Shown here: positions 57,478 through 64,000 of the stretch, one piece after another | How the letters are laid out: every line of letters starts with the position of its first letter | Numbering within the stretch: the stretch's first letter is position 1 | From: Bellilinea sp040754815 | Lineage (GTDB): Bacteria; Chloroflexota; Anaerolineae; Anaerolineales; Anaerolineaceae | Direction: 5' to 3' | DNA length: 64,000 bases | Assembly: GCA_040754815.1 (NCBI GenBank) | Contig: JBFMBX010000002.1 | Coordinates: 186,001 to 250,000 of the forward strand | Translations under genes and position numbers: made by a program | Notes under the pieces: model-generated | What the model was told of the DNA's origin: nothing | The model's database searches: none | What the model saw: only the letters and a program-made list of their open reading frames with translations

Positions 57478-57709
57478 CCCAATCCTCTCCATCTAACGCG
57501 GTAAATTCGGTCAATTTCGGGTCGTTGCGGTAATCCTCTTGGAGGATTTCGGCTGCTAGTTCGATTTGTTTTCTCTGCCTTTCTTTCAGGGCAAGGCGCA
57601 GCAACTCACGGGTGACTTCGGAAACAGACTTGCCCTCTTGCCGGGCAATGCGGGCAATCTGCCTGCGCTGGTCTTGTTCAAGAATGATTTGTACTCGTTC
57701 TAACACCAT
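57464..57709 (-). CDS. Ribbon-helix-helix antitoxin of the MazF pair
   Basis: 81 residues from MVLERVQIILEQDQRRQIARIA: a short beta strand and two helices (RHH/MetJ-Arc type), then GKSVSEVTRELLRLALKER and an acidic tail (ALDGEDWDEAR) that would bind the toxin. ATG 57709 is chosen; the longer frame upstream covers the promoter. It overlaps mazF by 14 nt. Confidence 0.8.
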   Translation of the reverse strand: MVLERVQIILEQDQRRQIARIARQEGKSVSEVTRELLRLALKERQRKQIELAAEILQEDYRNDPKLTEFTALDGEDWDEAR

Positions 57710-57722
57710 AACACACCTCTCG

Positions 57723-57771
57723 TACACACCTTGTTTGTGTGTATTATATCCCTGTATAAAAAGTGTGTCAA
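57723..57771 (-). promoter_or_regulatory. Consensus sigma70 promoter with overlapping operator of the toxin-antitoxin pair
   Basis: Minus strand TTGACA (57766-57771), 17-nt spacer, TATAAT (57743-57748): a perfect vegetative promoter. TACACAC-N7-GTGTGTA (57723-57743) begins at the -10 edge and covers the start region, a good binding site for the RHH antitoxin (autoregulation inferred). Confidence 0.8.
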
Positions 57772-57788
57772 TAGTTCTGTCAGGACCC

Positions 57789-58511
57789 TTACCCGCGATT
57801 CCAGCGTTCCAGCCACAAGTCACTGTCCGGCTGCTTTGCCAGCGTGGTCAGTTCGGTGGCCACCCCCGCAAAGCGGGGTTTGAGATAGCGCAGTATCCCC
57901 TGCATCCGCTTGGGCGTCAGGGTGCATACTGCCACCCGCCGCTGGAAGTTGTACTGATTGATCCACTTCCGCACCCATGTGTTGTCTGCCCCGTCCCTGC
58001 GTTTGCGGGGGTTTCGCAGGGTCTCCACCTCGACATAAATCCGCTCGCCGTCCTTCTCGACCAGCACATCCGGCTCGACCAGCGGATTGTCCACCGGCGG
58101 ACACACCTCTACCCGCCATCCCCGTCTGCGGGCATGGTAGGCAAACAACAGGATGGCAAAGGCGTGATGGGTGTGTTCTTCGGCATTGTGCCGTTGTACC
58201 AGAATGTCCCACTCTGACCGGCGAATGGGACAGCCCAGTTCTGCGGCAAACACCACCCCACCGTCCGTCAGGCGCAGGACGGCATAGCGGGTTTTCCCGC
58301 TGCCGAAAAAGCGTTGCTCGATAAGTTCTTGCTCGATCAACACATTCAGCAAACGCTGGATTGCGCCGCCGTTAATCCCCATGCGGTATTGCAATTCCGT
58401 TCGCAGACAAACCCCCTCTGCCAGTATCTGCACGGCGGCTTCCATCCGCCGCCACAATTCAATCCGAATCGCCCTTGTGCGGGTCGAAAGCGTACCATTG
58501 CTCGGCGTCAT
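57789..58511 (-). CDS. Winged-helix protein with PD-(D/E)xK-like C-terminus (replication-relaxation type)
   Basis: 240 residues. A winged-helix region (ILAEGVCLRTELQYRMGINGGAIQRLLNVLIEQELIEQRFF) precedes an alpha/beta part, HAFAILLFAYHARRRGWRVEVCPP and VEPDVLVEKDGERIYVEVETL, that looks like the nuclease-fold end of replication-relaxation family proteins of mobile elements. The C-terminal GVATELTTLAK...LWLERWN is shared with the protein at 53151. Function is uncertain. Confidence 0.6.
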   Translation of the reverse strand: MTPSNGTLSTRTRAIRIELWRRMEAAVQILAEGVCLRTELQYRMGINGGAIQRLLNVLIEQELIEQRFFGSGKTRYAVLRLTDGGVVFAAELGCPIRRSEWDILVQRHNAEEHTHHAFAILLFAYHARRRGWRVEVCPPVDNPLVEPDVLVEKDGERIYVEVETLRNPRKRRDGADNTWVRKWINQYNFQRRVAVCTLTPKRMQGILRYLKPRFAGVATELTTLAKQPDSDLWLERWNRG

Positions 58512-58623
58512 AAGCGTACCATGACTGTGTTCTCACAAAATCTTATCCGTAATATTATTGTGCAACCCCCCTATTTTTTGCAGGTTTAATATTACGCATA
58601 AGATTTCCCCGCCCCGCTCGTCC

Positions 58624-58854
58624 TCACCCCGCCGAAAAACGGTATCCGCGCCGAATCTTGCGCCGGGCGATCCGCTCCGCCAGTTGGCGGGCGTGGGTTT
58701 CGTCCTCGCACGGGATACAGCGCCAGCGTTCATAGCCCGAACGCAGACTACCCCACCCGCATACCACCGCCCAATCTTCCAGCAGGGTTGCCTGCACCCC
58801 CACCACATACCAGCGGTGGATATTCCGGTCAGGGTCGTTGCGGATGAGACGCAT
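58624..58854 (-). CDS. WGR-domain protein, 76 aa
   Basis: RWYVVGVQATLLEDWAVVCGWGSLRSGYERW then THARQLAERIARRKIRRGYRF is the WGR pattern (WGx(I/L)G, later KGY-like end) found in PARP regulators and in small bacterial proteins near polymerases or on elements. A competing frame on the same strand (58533-58862) has no such pattern. Role unknown. Confidence 0.7.
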   Translation of the reverse strand: MRLIRNDPDRNIHRWYVVGVQATLLEDWAVVCGWGSLRSGYERWRCIPCEDETHARQLAERIARRKIRRGYRFSAG

Positions 58855-58868
58855 ACAGGCATTTTACC

Positions 58869-59333
58869 TCACGGCTCGTACTTGCGAATCTCGGCATCGA
58901 ACAGCAGGTAGGTCAGAATTTGCAAGTCGAGGTACAACAGAAAGCCGGGATCGTCATCCGCCTCCGAACCATCCGGCAGCAGTTCCACCGCCACCCCCTC
59001 TTGATTCTCACCCCGCAGGTAGAGGATGTCGGTCACCCGCCAGTCCAACACGCTCTCGTTGACCTCCCCCTGCGGGTTGCCGGTGACCACATCCACCGCC
59101 CGCTTGACCGGCAGCAGAAAGCCGTTGTCCAGAATCACCGCCGGAAGGTCATACTCGCCCTCGCCGCGCAGGATGACATCCCGCACCGTGCGCTCGGCAG
59201 CGTTCTCGTTCAGCCAGTCCAGCAGGCAGACCGGCTTCGCCTCGGCCGCAACCCGCATGACGATACAGCCATGCTCCGGGCAGCGCTCGAACTCGTCCAG
59301 ATTGTAGTCGTGCTTGCGAAAGGCAAAACTCAT
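58869..59333 (-). CDS. Hypothetical protein, 154 aa
   Basis: Not recognised. Acidic; CPEHGCIVMRV near residue 18 may be a small metal site; C-terminal FLLYLDLQILTYLLFDAEIRKYEP is helical. Adjacent to the PIN-type toxin (4 nt) in the same direction. Confidence 0.5.
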   Translation of the reverse strand: MSFAFRKHDYNLDEFERCPEHGCIVMRVAAEAKPVCLLDWLNENAAERTVRDVILRGEGEYDLPAVILDNGFLLPVKRAVDVVTGNPQGEVNESVLDWRVTDILYLRGENQEGVAVELLPDGSEADDDPGFLLYLDLQILTYLLFDAEIRKYEP

Positions 59334-59337
59334 CCTA

Positions 59338-59754
59338 TCAGTCTCGCTCGCCGTTCTTTTTCGCCCACATCTGGATAAATGCTGCCGGTGAAAGTACCGG
59401 CGGATGTTCCAAAAAGGTGAAATGATTGGGGTTACCTGTCACCAAAGCATCGGCAGCGCCGCTGATAGCCACCTCCGCAAACATTACATCGTCCATGTCC
59501 ACCGCATCCACCTTCAAAATTGCCGCACTGACCCCCTCACCAGTGAAAATCAGGTATTCCATCAAGCGCTGCACATACTGCTTTTCAAAACCAAATCGGG
59601 GACGCAGCAACACGTCACGATATTCTGCCAGGATGCGATCATCATAAAGAATACGGATTGCACCCCCCAGGATCAAATCGAGTATCCGTCCTGGCGAACC
59701 AAACGGATTGAGTAGGGCGGATACCAGCACGTTGGTATCAAGGACAATCCGCAT
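59338..59754 (-). CDS. PIN-domain RNase toxin (VapC/PIN_3 type)
   Basis: 138 residues. MRIVLDTNVLVSALLNPFG holds the first acidic residue, ILAEYRDVLLRP the Glu, and DAVDMDDVMFAEVAISGAADALVTGNPNHF the later acidic pair, all four sites of the PIN active centre. It would cut RNA unless bound by the upstream-encoded antitoxin. 6 nt after the antitoxin gene. Confidence 0.85.
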   Translation of the reverse strand: MRIVLDTNVLVSALLNPFGSPGRILDLILGGAIRILYDDRILAEYRDVLLRPRFGFEKQYVQRLMEYLIFTGEGVSAAILKVDAVDMDDVMFAEVAISGAADALVTGNPNHFTFLEHPPVLSPAAFIQMWAKKNGERD

Positions 59755-59760
59755 CTTCTC

Positions 59761-60042
59761 TCACCGTTCTTTGCGGGCGGCGCGGATTTCAGCCTCGATT
59801 TCTGCCTCGCTCAAACTACCTAGACCGCGCTCTCGGGCGGTCTCCCGCATGCGCCGGACGGCTTGCTGGGCTCGCAGTCGCAGGACGGTCTCCAGCACCT
59901 GTTCAACCTCACCGGATTCGACGGATAGCATCACCGCAAAGGGTTCACCATCGCCGGTCACGATCAGATGACCGGCTTCTTTGAGCTTTCTCCGCAGTTC
60001 ACCCGGGGTATTACGCAACATGCGATAGGGCACAAAAGTCAT
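59761..60042 (-). CDS. Phd/YefM-like antitoxin of the PIN toxin
   Basis: 93 residues from MTFVPYRMLRNTPGELRRKLKEAGHLIVTGDGEPFAVMLSV, the Phd/YefM N-terminal fold, with a charged C-terminus that binds toxin. ATG 60042 follows GGAGG; an in-frame ATG at 60054 overlaps that SD. Likely represses itself at the palindrome immediately upstream. Confidence 0.8.
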   Translation of the reverse strand: MTFVPYRMLRNTPGELRRKLKEAGHLIVTGDGEPFAVMLSVESGEVEQVLETVLRLRAQQAVRRMRETARERGLGSLSEAEIEAEIRAARKER

Positions 60043-60053
60043 TTCAGCCTCCA

Positions 60054-60076
60054 TTTGTAGCAATAATCGCTACAAA
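60054..60076 (-). promoter_or_regulatory. Palindromic operator of the PIN antitoxin operon
   Basis: TTTGTAGC-N7-GCTACAAA, a perfect 8-bp inverted repeat, lies directly before the antitoxin SD. Its arm-spacer geometry is nearly that of the operator at 57723. Confidence 0.65.
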
Positions 60077-60272
60077 TACTCTACCAGATTTTCAACCGCT
60101 TGTCAATTCTTTTGGGCGGGCGGCTAAGCCCGCACCAGGCACACTTGCGCCGGAGCGCCCCCGAACGCAGGCGGCTACGCCAAGAGCGCAGTCCCCGCTA
60201 GGGGACAAGCGGTGACGGGGCGCAAGGCGCACTGTGCCGTAAGCCAGGCCGTTAGGCCGCCCCCGCTGGTCG
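60077..60272. other. GC-rich intergenic region
   Basis: About 195 nt, no gene. Small hairpins such as GCGGG-CGGCTAAG-CCCGC near 60109 and repeated CGCC/GGCG patches. No tRNA or promoter could be supported. Confidence 0.4.
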
Positions 60273-60704
60273 CTAGACCAGCCCGCCGTCCACCACCACA
60301 TCCGCCAGCATCTCCCGCAAACTGACCTGCCAGCCGTTCACCGCCACCCGCTCCGGCAGTACCCCTTCGGCTTTGCGTAACTGCTTGATGACGTTGACCG
60401 CCTGCTCCCGCAACAGCGGCGAAACATGAAAGACCACCTCACGGGCAACTACATGCGCCCGCTCATCCGCAGACCACAGCCAGCCGTGTACCGTAGCGTG
60501 CAGGGCTTCACGGTGTGCCCGCCCGACAAGGACGAACGCCAGCGTTTCCAGTGCCAGGTCGTTCTCGCACAAGACCCGATGACTGCCGCCCAGCACCGAC
60601 AAATCGGTGGTCAGGGCGGCTTCTACCGCCATGACGCCCCGGATGGTGTACACCCGCCTCAGGCTCATCTGCCCGTCCAGAATCACCTGATTGTACCGTT
60701 TCAT
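60273..60704 (-). CDS. Hypothetical protein, 143 aa
   Basis: Not recognised. Mixed alpha/beta with many histidines (GRAHREALHATVHGW, ERAHVVAREVVFHVSP). No signal peptide or known motif. Starts 15 nt after the GxxExxY gene. Confidence 0.55.
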   Translation of the reverse strand: MKRYNQVILDGQMSLRRVYTIRGVMAVEAALTTDLSVLGGSHRVLCENDLALETLAFVLVGRAHREALHATVHGWLWSADERAHVVAREVVFHVSPLLREQAVNVIKQLRKAEGVLPERVAVNGWQVSLREMLADVVVDGGLV

Positions 60705-60719
60705 GCAACCTCCCAGTTT

Positions 60720-61121
60720 TCAAGATTTTACCGCCTTTTCAATCATCACCCGCCGAAATTCCAACCGCTCCCCGCCAAAGCCCAACAACAAGCCCATCGC
60801 CTCGCCCCGATACGCCCGCAGGTAACGCCGTAACTGGTCGAAGTCGGCCTGCTCAAAATGCCCTGCCGCTTTGCACTCCACCAGCACCGCCACAGGGCCT
60901 TTCCGCACCGCCAAATCCGGGATGACCTCGCCCACTACCTGCCCATCGTAGCAAACCTTGATGCGCGGCTGGTACAAGACCGTCTCCCCGCTTGACCGTA
61001 ACTCGTGCAGCAAGGCTCGATGATACACCATCTCGGCATGTCCCGGCCCTAACTCCCGCTGCACCCGCCGGGCATGGCGGATGATCTTGCCCACCACCGG
61101 CAGAAACTTATCGGCCGTCAT
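60720..61121 (-). CDS. GxxExxY-family PD-(D/E)xK protein
   Basis: 133 residues from MTADKFLPVVGKI. GPGHAEMVYHRALLHELR is the GxxExxY signature and YQPRIKVCYDGQVVGEVIPDLAV...VLVECKA the D...ExK nuclease-like core. Family function is unknown. ATG 61121 follows GGAGAGG; it overlaps the 81-aa gene by 14 nt, so the longer frame is rejected. Confidence 0.75.
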   Translation of the reverse strand: MTADKFLPVVGKIIRHARRVQRELGPGHAEMVYHRALLHELRSSGETVLYQPRIKVCYDGQVVGEVIPDLAVRKGPVAVLVECKAAGHFEQADFDQLRRYLRAYRGEAMGLLLGFGGERLEFRRVMIEKAVKS

Positions 61122-61353
61122 GCCCTCTCCTCTCCCGCAGGACACGCTCCAACGCCATGACCACAATCTGCCGCGCCAGATTGCGCCCGGCATCCGCTGC
61201 CATGACCGCCGTCTGCAAGTCTCTCGCCAGCGGATGGCTCTCGTCCAGCAGAGCCGATTCCAGGTCGGCCAGCGGTATCCCCCGCACCAACTCCGCCACC
61301 AGTTTACCACCCAACTGCTCTTGCAGCTGCCTAATGCTCGACAAACTCGGCAT
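61108..61353 (-). CDS. Hypothetical helical protein, 81 aa
   Basis: MPSLSSIRQLQEQLGGKLVAELVRGIPLADLE, then LQTAVMAADAGRNLARQIVVMALERVLRE: helical throughout, perhaps a small partner of the winged-helix protein whose end it overlaps. Not recognised. Confidence 0.45.
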   Translation of the reverse strand: MPSLSSIRQLQEQLGGKLVAELVRGIPLADLESALLDESHPLARDLQTAVMAADAGRNLARQIVVMALERVLRERRGHDGR

Positions 61354-62362
61354 ACTCGCCCTCGATGTACCGGCGGCGATTGTCGCTGTGCTTTTTGACA
61401 ACCGGCGGCAGCGTGCCGGAGCGCAAGCCGGTCAGGAAACGCGCCGCCGCATGTTCTACGGGCTGACTCTTTGCCCAATCCAGCCAGGCTTTGAAGGCTT
61501 TGCGTTCATTGCGGTAATACCCCAGCAGTTCCGCCGTGCCGCTGCTCCAGCCGATCTCCCGCAGGTCTTCCAGCACGCTCTTGGGCAACTGCGGTTTGAC
61601 CGGTTTGGACGGTCGGGCCTCGTCCTGCTCTCGATGCGCTTGCGCCTCAATCCGCTCTTGCAGGTCGGCTTGCTCGATGTCCAAATCCCACCTCGGATCG
61701 CTTACCGCCTTGACCAGCCAGCCGGGACCATCCGCACGTCCAGCCTTGACCGCTAACGGGTACAGTTCCAGACACTTCTCAATCCGCTCCGGCGGAAAAT
61801 TGTCCAGTAAAAATCTTGCCGTTTTTGCGTAAATTCCAATTTTGTGCAATCGCGCAAAAAGCCTGTTTTTTGCCTCATTTTCGGGCGTTTTTTGCAAAAT
61901 TTTTGCGCGCTCGCTTAAGTTAAGCAAAGTTAAGTTTGTTGTTGTTAACTCTGAATCTGATTCAACAACATTAACTTTGCTTTGCTTTGCTTTAACAGGC
62001 GTAATCGGTGGAAAATTTCCACCGATAAATCGGGGCTTGAGTTCGTACACGTGCATGGTGTGACCGCGATAACCGGTCATCTCGAAGCGCATCAGCAGCC
62101 CCCGTTTCATCGCCCGCTCAATACCAACCAGTACGGATTTCCGATCCAGACCGGTCATCGTCTCAAACTCCGTCAGCGTGATCGGTTCGGCACCTCCCAC
62201 CTGCATCAGCCGGGCGACCGCCGCAATCACCACCTTCAACTCTGCCAGGCTCATCCACGGCAAGAGCATCACCACCTCCGGCGGCAGCACCACGGTGTCC
62301 GGTATGCTGATACCGTCTAGGATCGGGCCGAAATTATCCGTATTGCCGTTATCACTGCTCAC
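61331..62362 (-). CDS. Winged-helix replication-type protein
   Basis: 343 residues. PEVVMLLPWMSLAELKVVIAAVARLMQVGGAEPITLTEFETMTGLDRKSVLVGIERAMKRGLL is a winged-helix like those at the start of phage/plasmid replication proteins. A linker of lower G+C (about 61850-62010) and a C-terminal helical region (PPERIEKCLELYP, GPGWLVKAVSDPRWD) follow, resembling DnaD-type/helicase-loader ends. With ParA next door this is a plausible replication initiator or loader. Confidence 0.6.
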   Translation of the reverse strand: MSSDNGNTDNFGPILDGISIPDTVVLPPEVVMLLPWMSLAELKVVIAAVARLMQVGGAEPITLTEFETMTGLDRKSVLVGIERAMKRGLLMRFEMTGYRGHTMHVYELKPRFIGGNFPPITPVKAKQSKVNVVESDSELTTTNLTLLNLSERAKILQKTPENEAKNRLFARLHKIGIYAKTARFLLDNFPPERIEKCLELYPLAVKAGRADGPGWLVKAVSDPRWDLDIEQADLQERIEAQAHREQDEARPSKPVKPQLPKSVLEDLREIGWSSGTAELLGYYRNERKAFKAWLDWAKSQPVEHAAARFLTGLRSGTLPPVVKKHSDNRRRYIEGEYAEFVEH

Positions 62363-62593
62363 TTTTCACCTCCGGGAATTGGATTTCAGTTATTTTCGTA
62401 ACAATCGAAATTTGCCATTTTAAGGGCTTTGTTTATCAGGGTGATATTGACATAGCCACCCATGAAAAATGGAGGGCTTGTAGGGTTTCTGTGCAAGCCT
62501 GCGTGAGCGGAAGAGTGAGCGGAGCGTGAGCAAAACCGCTCACGCTGATTTTTCGGGCTATAAAAAACATCATAATTTCCTCGACCATGATGA
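62363..62593. other. Intergenic region with GTGAGC repeats and hairpin
   Basis: GTGAGC occurs at 62503, 62515 and 62526, i.e. every 11-12 nt, and inverted at 62538-62543. AGCGTGAGC-AAAACC-GCTCACGCT (62523-62546) is a 9-bp hairpin followed by GATTTTT on the plus strand. It may be an iteron-like or centromere-like array next to parA, or a terminator. Confidence 0.45.
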
Positions 62594-63250
62594 CTATCCT
62601 TCGTCCCATTGTGTCTGTAAAACTTGTCTTGGGTAAGGTGTCAGTCGCAGTACACCCTGTTCATAACGGTTTGCGCCATGTTTGAGCAGCAGTCCAACCA
62701 GTTCCCCAACAGGAACATTGTGCCTGTCGGCTTTCTCTTTGATCCGCTTGACTAACTCAGCGGGTAAGCGGTAAGCCACCCATCGAGCCCATAACCGCGG
62801 CTCTTCCCCTTTTCGCTTACGCTTGCCTTTACTCGGACTGACTGCCTTTGGAACAGGATTCCACCCTTCTTCAACCCAACCGTGCTGTTTCGTCCAACCA
62901 CTGTCAAGCGGGTAAAGCGTCATACGTACCCCTTTGACTTTGGGTTGAATCGTCAGGGTTTCCCGCTCCATGCAAAAGAGACCATACTCCAGAAAAGCTC
63001 TTGCCACCTCATCCGCCGTTACCCCCAACTGATCGGCAATTGCCACCACGCTGGCACTCACTTCCTCGGGCACGCTGCGAAAGGTCTTCGCTCGATGTGC
63101 CTTTTCCCAAGTGCGATTACGTGGCTTCTTGGGACCTTTCATCAGATCCACCACGCTGATTTGCGGCAACGCCAAAGGTACAGATTCCCCTCCGTGAATC
63201 TGTTCTTCTTTCTGACTTTTGCCAGCCCAGAACGTTCTACGTTCTGCCAT
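62594..63250 (-). CDS. ParA partner / DNA-binding protein
   Basis: 218 residues from MAERRTFWAGKSQKEEQ, with GAGG upstream, 13 nt after parA. KTFRSVPEEVSASVVAIADQLGVTADEVARAFLEYGLF and later YRLPAELVKRIKEKADRHNVPVGELVGLLLKHGANRY look like two helix-rich DNA-binding units (RHH-like). Together with ParA it likely forms the partition pair; it is not a canonical ParB. Confidence 0.6.
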   Translation of the reverse strand: MAERRTFWAGKSQKEEQIHGGESVPLALPQISVVDLMKGPKKPRNRTWEKAHRAKTFRSVPEEVSASVVAIADQLGVTADEVARAFLEYGLFCMERETLTIQPKVKGVRMTLYPLDSGWTKQHGWVEEGWNPVPKAVSPSKGKRKRKGEEPRLWARWVAYRLPAELVKRIKEKADRHNVPVGELVGLLLKHGANRYEQGVLRLTPYPRQVLQTQWDEG

Positions 63251-63262
63251 TCTTTTCCTCAC

Positions 63263-64000
63263 TTACCACTTCAACACTCGATCCACCAGGCACGTATACT
63301 CCTGAGCTGCTCGGCTTGTTGGGGCTTTCTCAAAAACGGTTTGACCTTCAGCAATACATTCACGAAATACCGTTGCCCGGTGGATCGGCGGTAATACCGT
63401 TTCACTAAATCCTGCTTTCAGGTCTTCCTCAATCTTTTTCGTCTCCCGCGTTACATCATCGTAGAACGTGGGCAGTATTCCACCCAGTGACCCCCGCCAG
63501 CCTTTGTTTTCTTTCAAATTCCTCATGATACCTACGGTCTTGTTCAGTCCTTCCAGCGAGCCAAATTCCATCGCCACCGGTACAATCACAAAGTCGGATG
63601 CCCAAATCGCTCGCTCTTGCAACCCGCCCAATGACGGACTGGTGTCCATTACAATGTAATCTAAACCATTACGCATGAAAACATGAATCGCATCCCGAAT
63701 GTACGACACCGGCTTATCTAATGCAGATAGGGAGTTCTGCGCTACAGCGGTCTCTTGACTGCCCGGTATGATCCATAAATTGGTTCGCCCTGTTCCACGC
63801 ACTTGCTGACGCAAGAGAATCAACTCGTTCTTTTCCAATGGTTTGATGGATGACATCAACAAGAAAAAGATGCCCGGTTCTTGCTTCAACCCCAGATAAC
63901 TGGCGCTTTGCCCTTGCGGGTCAAAGTCTAAAATCAATACTTCTTTTCCCCGCAGCGCCAAGCCGTGAGCCAGACTGAGGACAGTGGTGGTCTTTCCGGC
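63263..64000 (-). CDS. parA: ParA-family partition ATPase, N-terminus cut by window edge
   Basis: The frame enters at 64000 with AGKTTTVLSLAHGLALRGKEVLILDFDPQGQSASYLGL: the deviant Walker A end and Walker A' of ParA/Soj. DYIVMDTSPSLGGLQERAIWASDFVIVPV is the Walker B region, with S in place of the more usual P after D-T. It positions plasmids or elements along the nucleoid. The N-terminal ~10 residues lie outside the window. Confidence 0.9.
   Translation of the reverse strand, partial: AGKTTTVLSLAHGLALRGKEVLILDFDPQGQSASYLGLKQEPGIFFLLMSSIKPLEKNELILLRQQVRGTGRTNLWIIPGSQETAVAQNSLSALDKPVSYIRDAIHVFMRNGLDYIVMDTSPSLGGLQERAIWASDFVIVPVAMEFGSLEGLNKTVGIMRNLKENKGWRGSLGGILPTFYDDVTRETKKIEEDLKAGFSETVLPPIHRATVFRECIAEGQTVFEKAPTSRAAQEYTCLVDRVLKW

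Noticed and set aside
57710..57823. Longer antitoxin start upstream of 57709
   Set aside because: The extension would translate through a consensus promoter and operator.
61122..61478. Longer start for the GxxExxY protein
   Set aside because: The extension reads neighbouring genes out of frame and is Arg/Trp/Cys-rich; ATG 61121 has a good SD.
1..64000. CRISPR array or rRNA/tRNA operon
   Set aside because: No regularly spaced direct repeats of 25-40 nt with unique spacers, no Cas proteins, and no rRNA-like or complete tRNA-like sequence was seen.

Overview
The window is bacterial, about half G+C, and looks like a Chloroflexota (Anaerolineae-type) chromosome or large mobile element. This is inferred from overall style: Thr/Pro-rich linkers in giant secreted proteins, a CUT2 sugar transporter operon, and a Rad52-like annealing protein. 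No rRNA or tRNA gene is present to confirm it.

Layout. (1) 1-5922, plus strand: a defence island made of the end of hsdM, hsdS, a Gabija-like pair (OLD/TOPRIM nuclease plus UvrD-like helicase, the latter with an apparent frameshift) and an overlapping third gene with a HEPN motif. (2) 5945-15640: a catabolic operon with a divergent GntR/UTRA regulator, PfkB kinase, complete CUT2 ABC transporter, M20 hydrolase, amidotransferase-like protein and ADP-ribosylglycohydrolase. It resembles the E. coli yegTUVW set and suggests uptake of a ribosylated compound. (3) 15735-25415, mostly minus strand: one arm of an integrative or plasmid-like element with SWIM, DUF4942, zinc-ribbon, Rad52-like and RadC proteins, small unknown genes and a tyrosine recombinase. 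(4) 25782-52548, plus strand: a giant secreted Rhs/YD-repeat protein (2675 aa) followed by about eleven displaced toxin tips, most starting with a copy of the Rhs core end and each followed by its own putative immunity gene. (5) 52688-64000, minus strand: the second arm of the element, with exported and membrane proteins that may belong to a conjugation apparatus, a MazEF-type and a PIN/Phd-type toxin-antitoxin pair, WGR and GxxExxY proteins, a replication-type winged-helix protein, and a ParA ATPase with its partner.

The least expected signal is non-coding. Between genes in 15.7-22.0 kb, and again at 52.9-53.1 kb, there is a recurring architecture. A GC-rich hairpin with an ACC-containing loop follows the gene. 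In four places a three-way-junction fold with a 7-nt loop TGCAA(G/C)T comes next. Then comes a box close to GCACCTTAACAGGCGAATAC, and then a leader of nested hairpins in which an upstream arm pairs with the Shine-Dalgarno sequence. The pairing partners change together between copies (for example CTGCACC/GGTGCAG, CCCGCAC/GTGCGGG, CCGTGAC/GTCACGG), which argues for selected RNA structure. This looks like an element-wide translational or attenuation control system that I do not recognise.

How the parts may work together (inference): the two minus-strand arms form one mobile element whose genes share the leader system. The Rhs island is cargo in which the expressed toxin can be switched by recombination between near-identical core-end repeats. 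The defence island and catabolic operon are neighbouring chromosomal or cargo modules.
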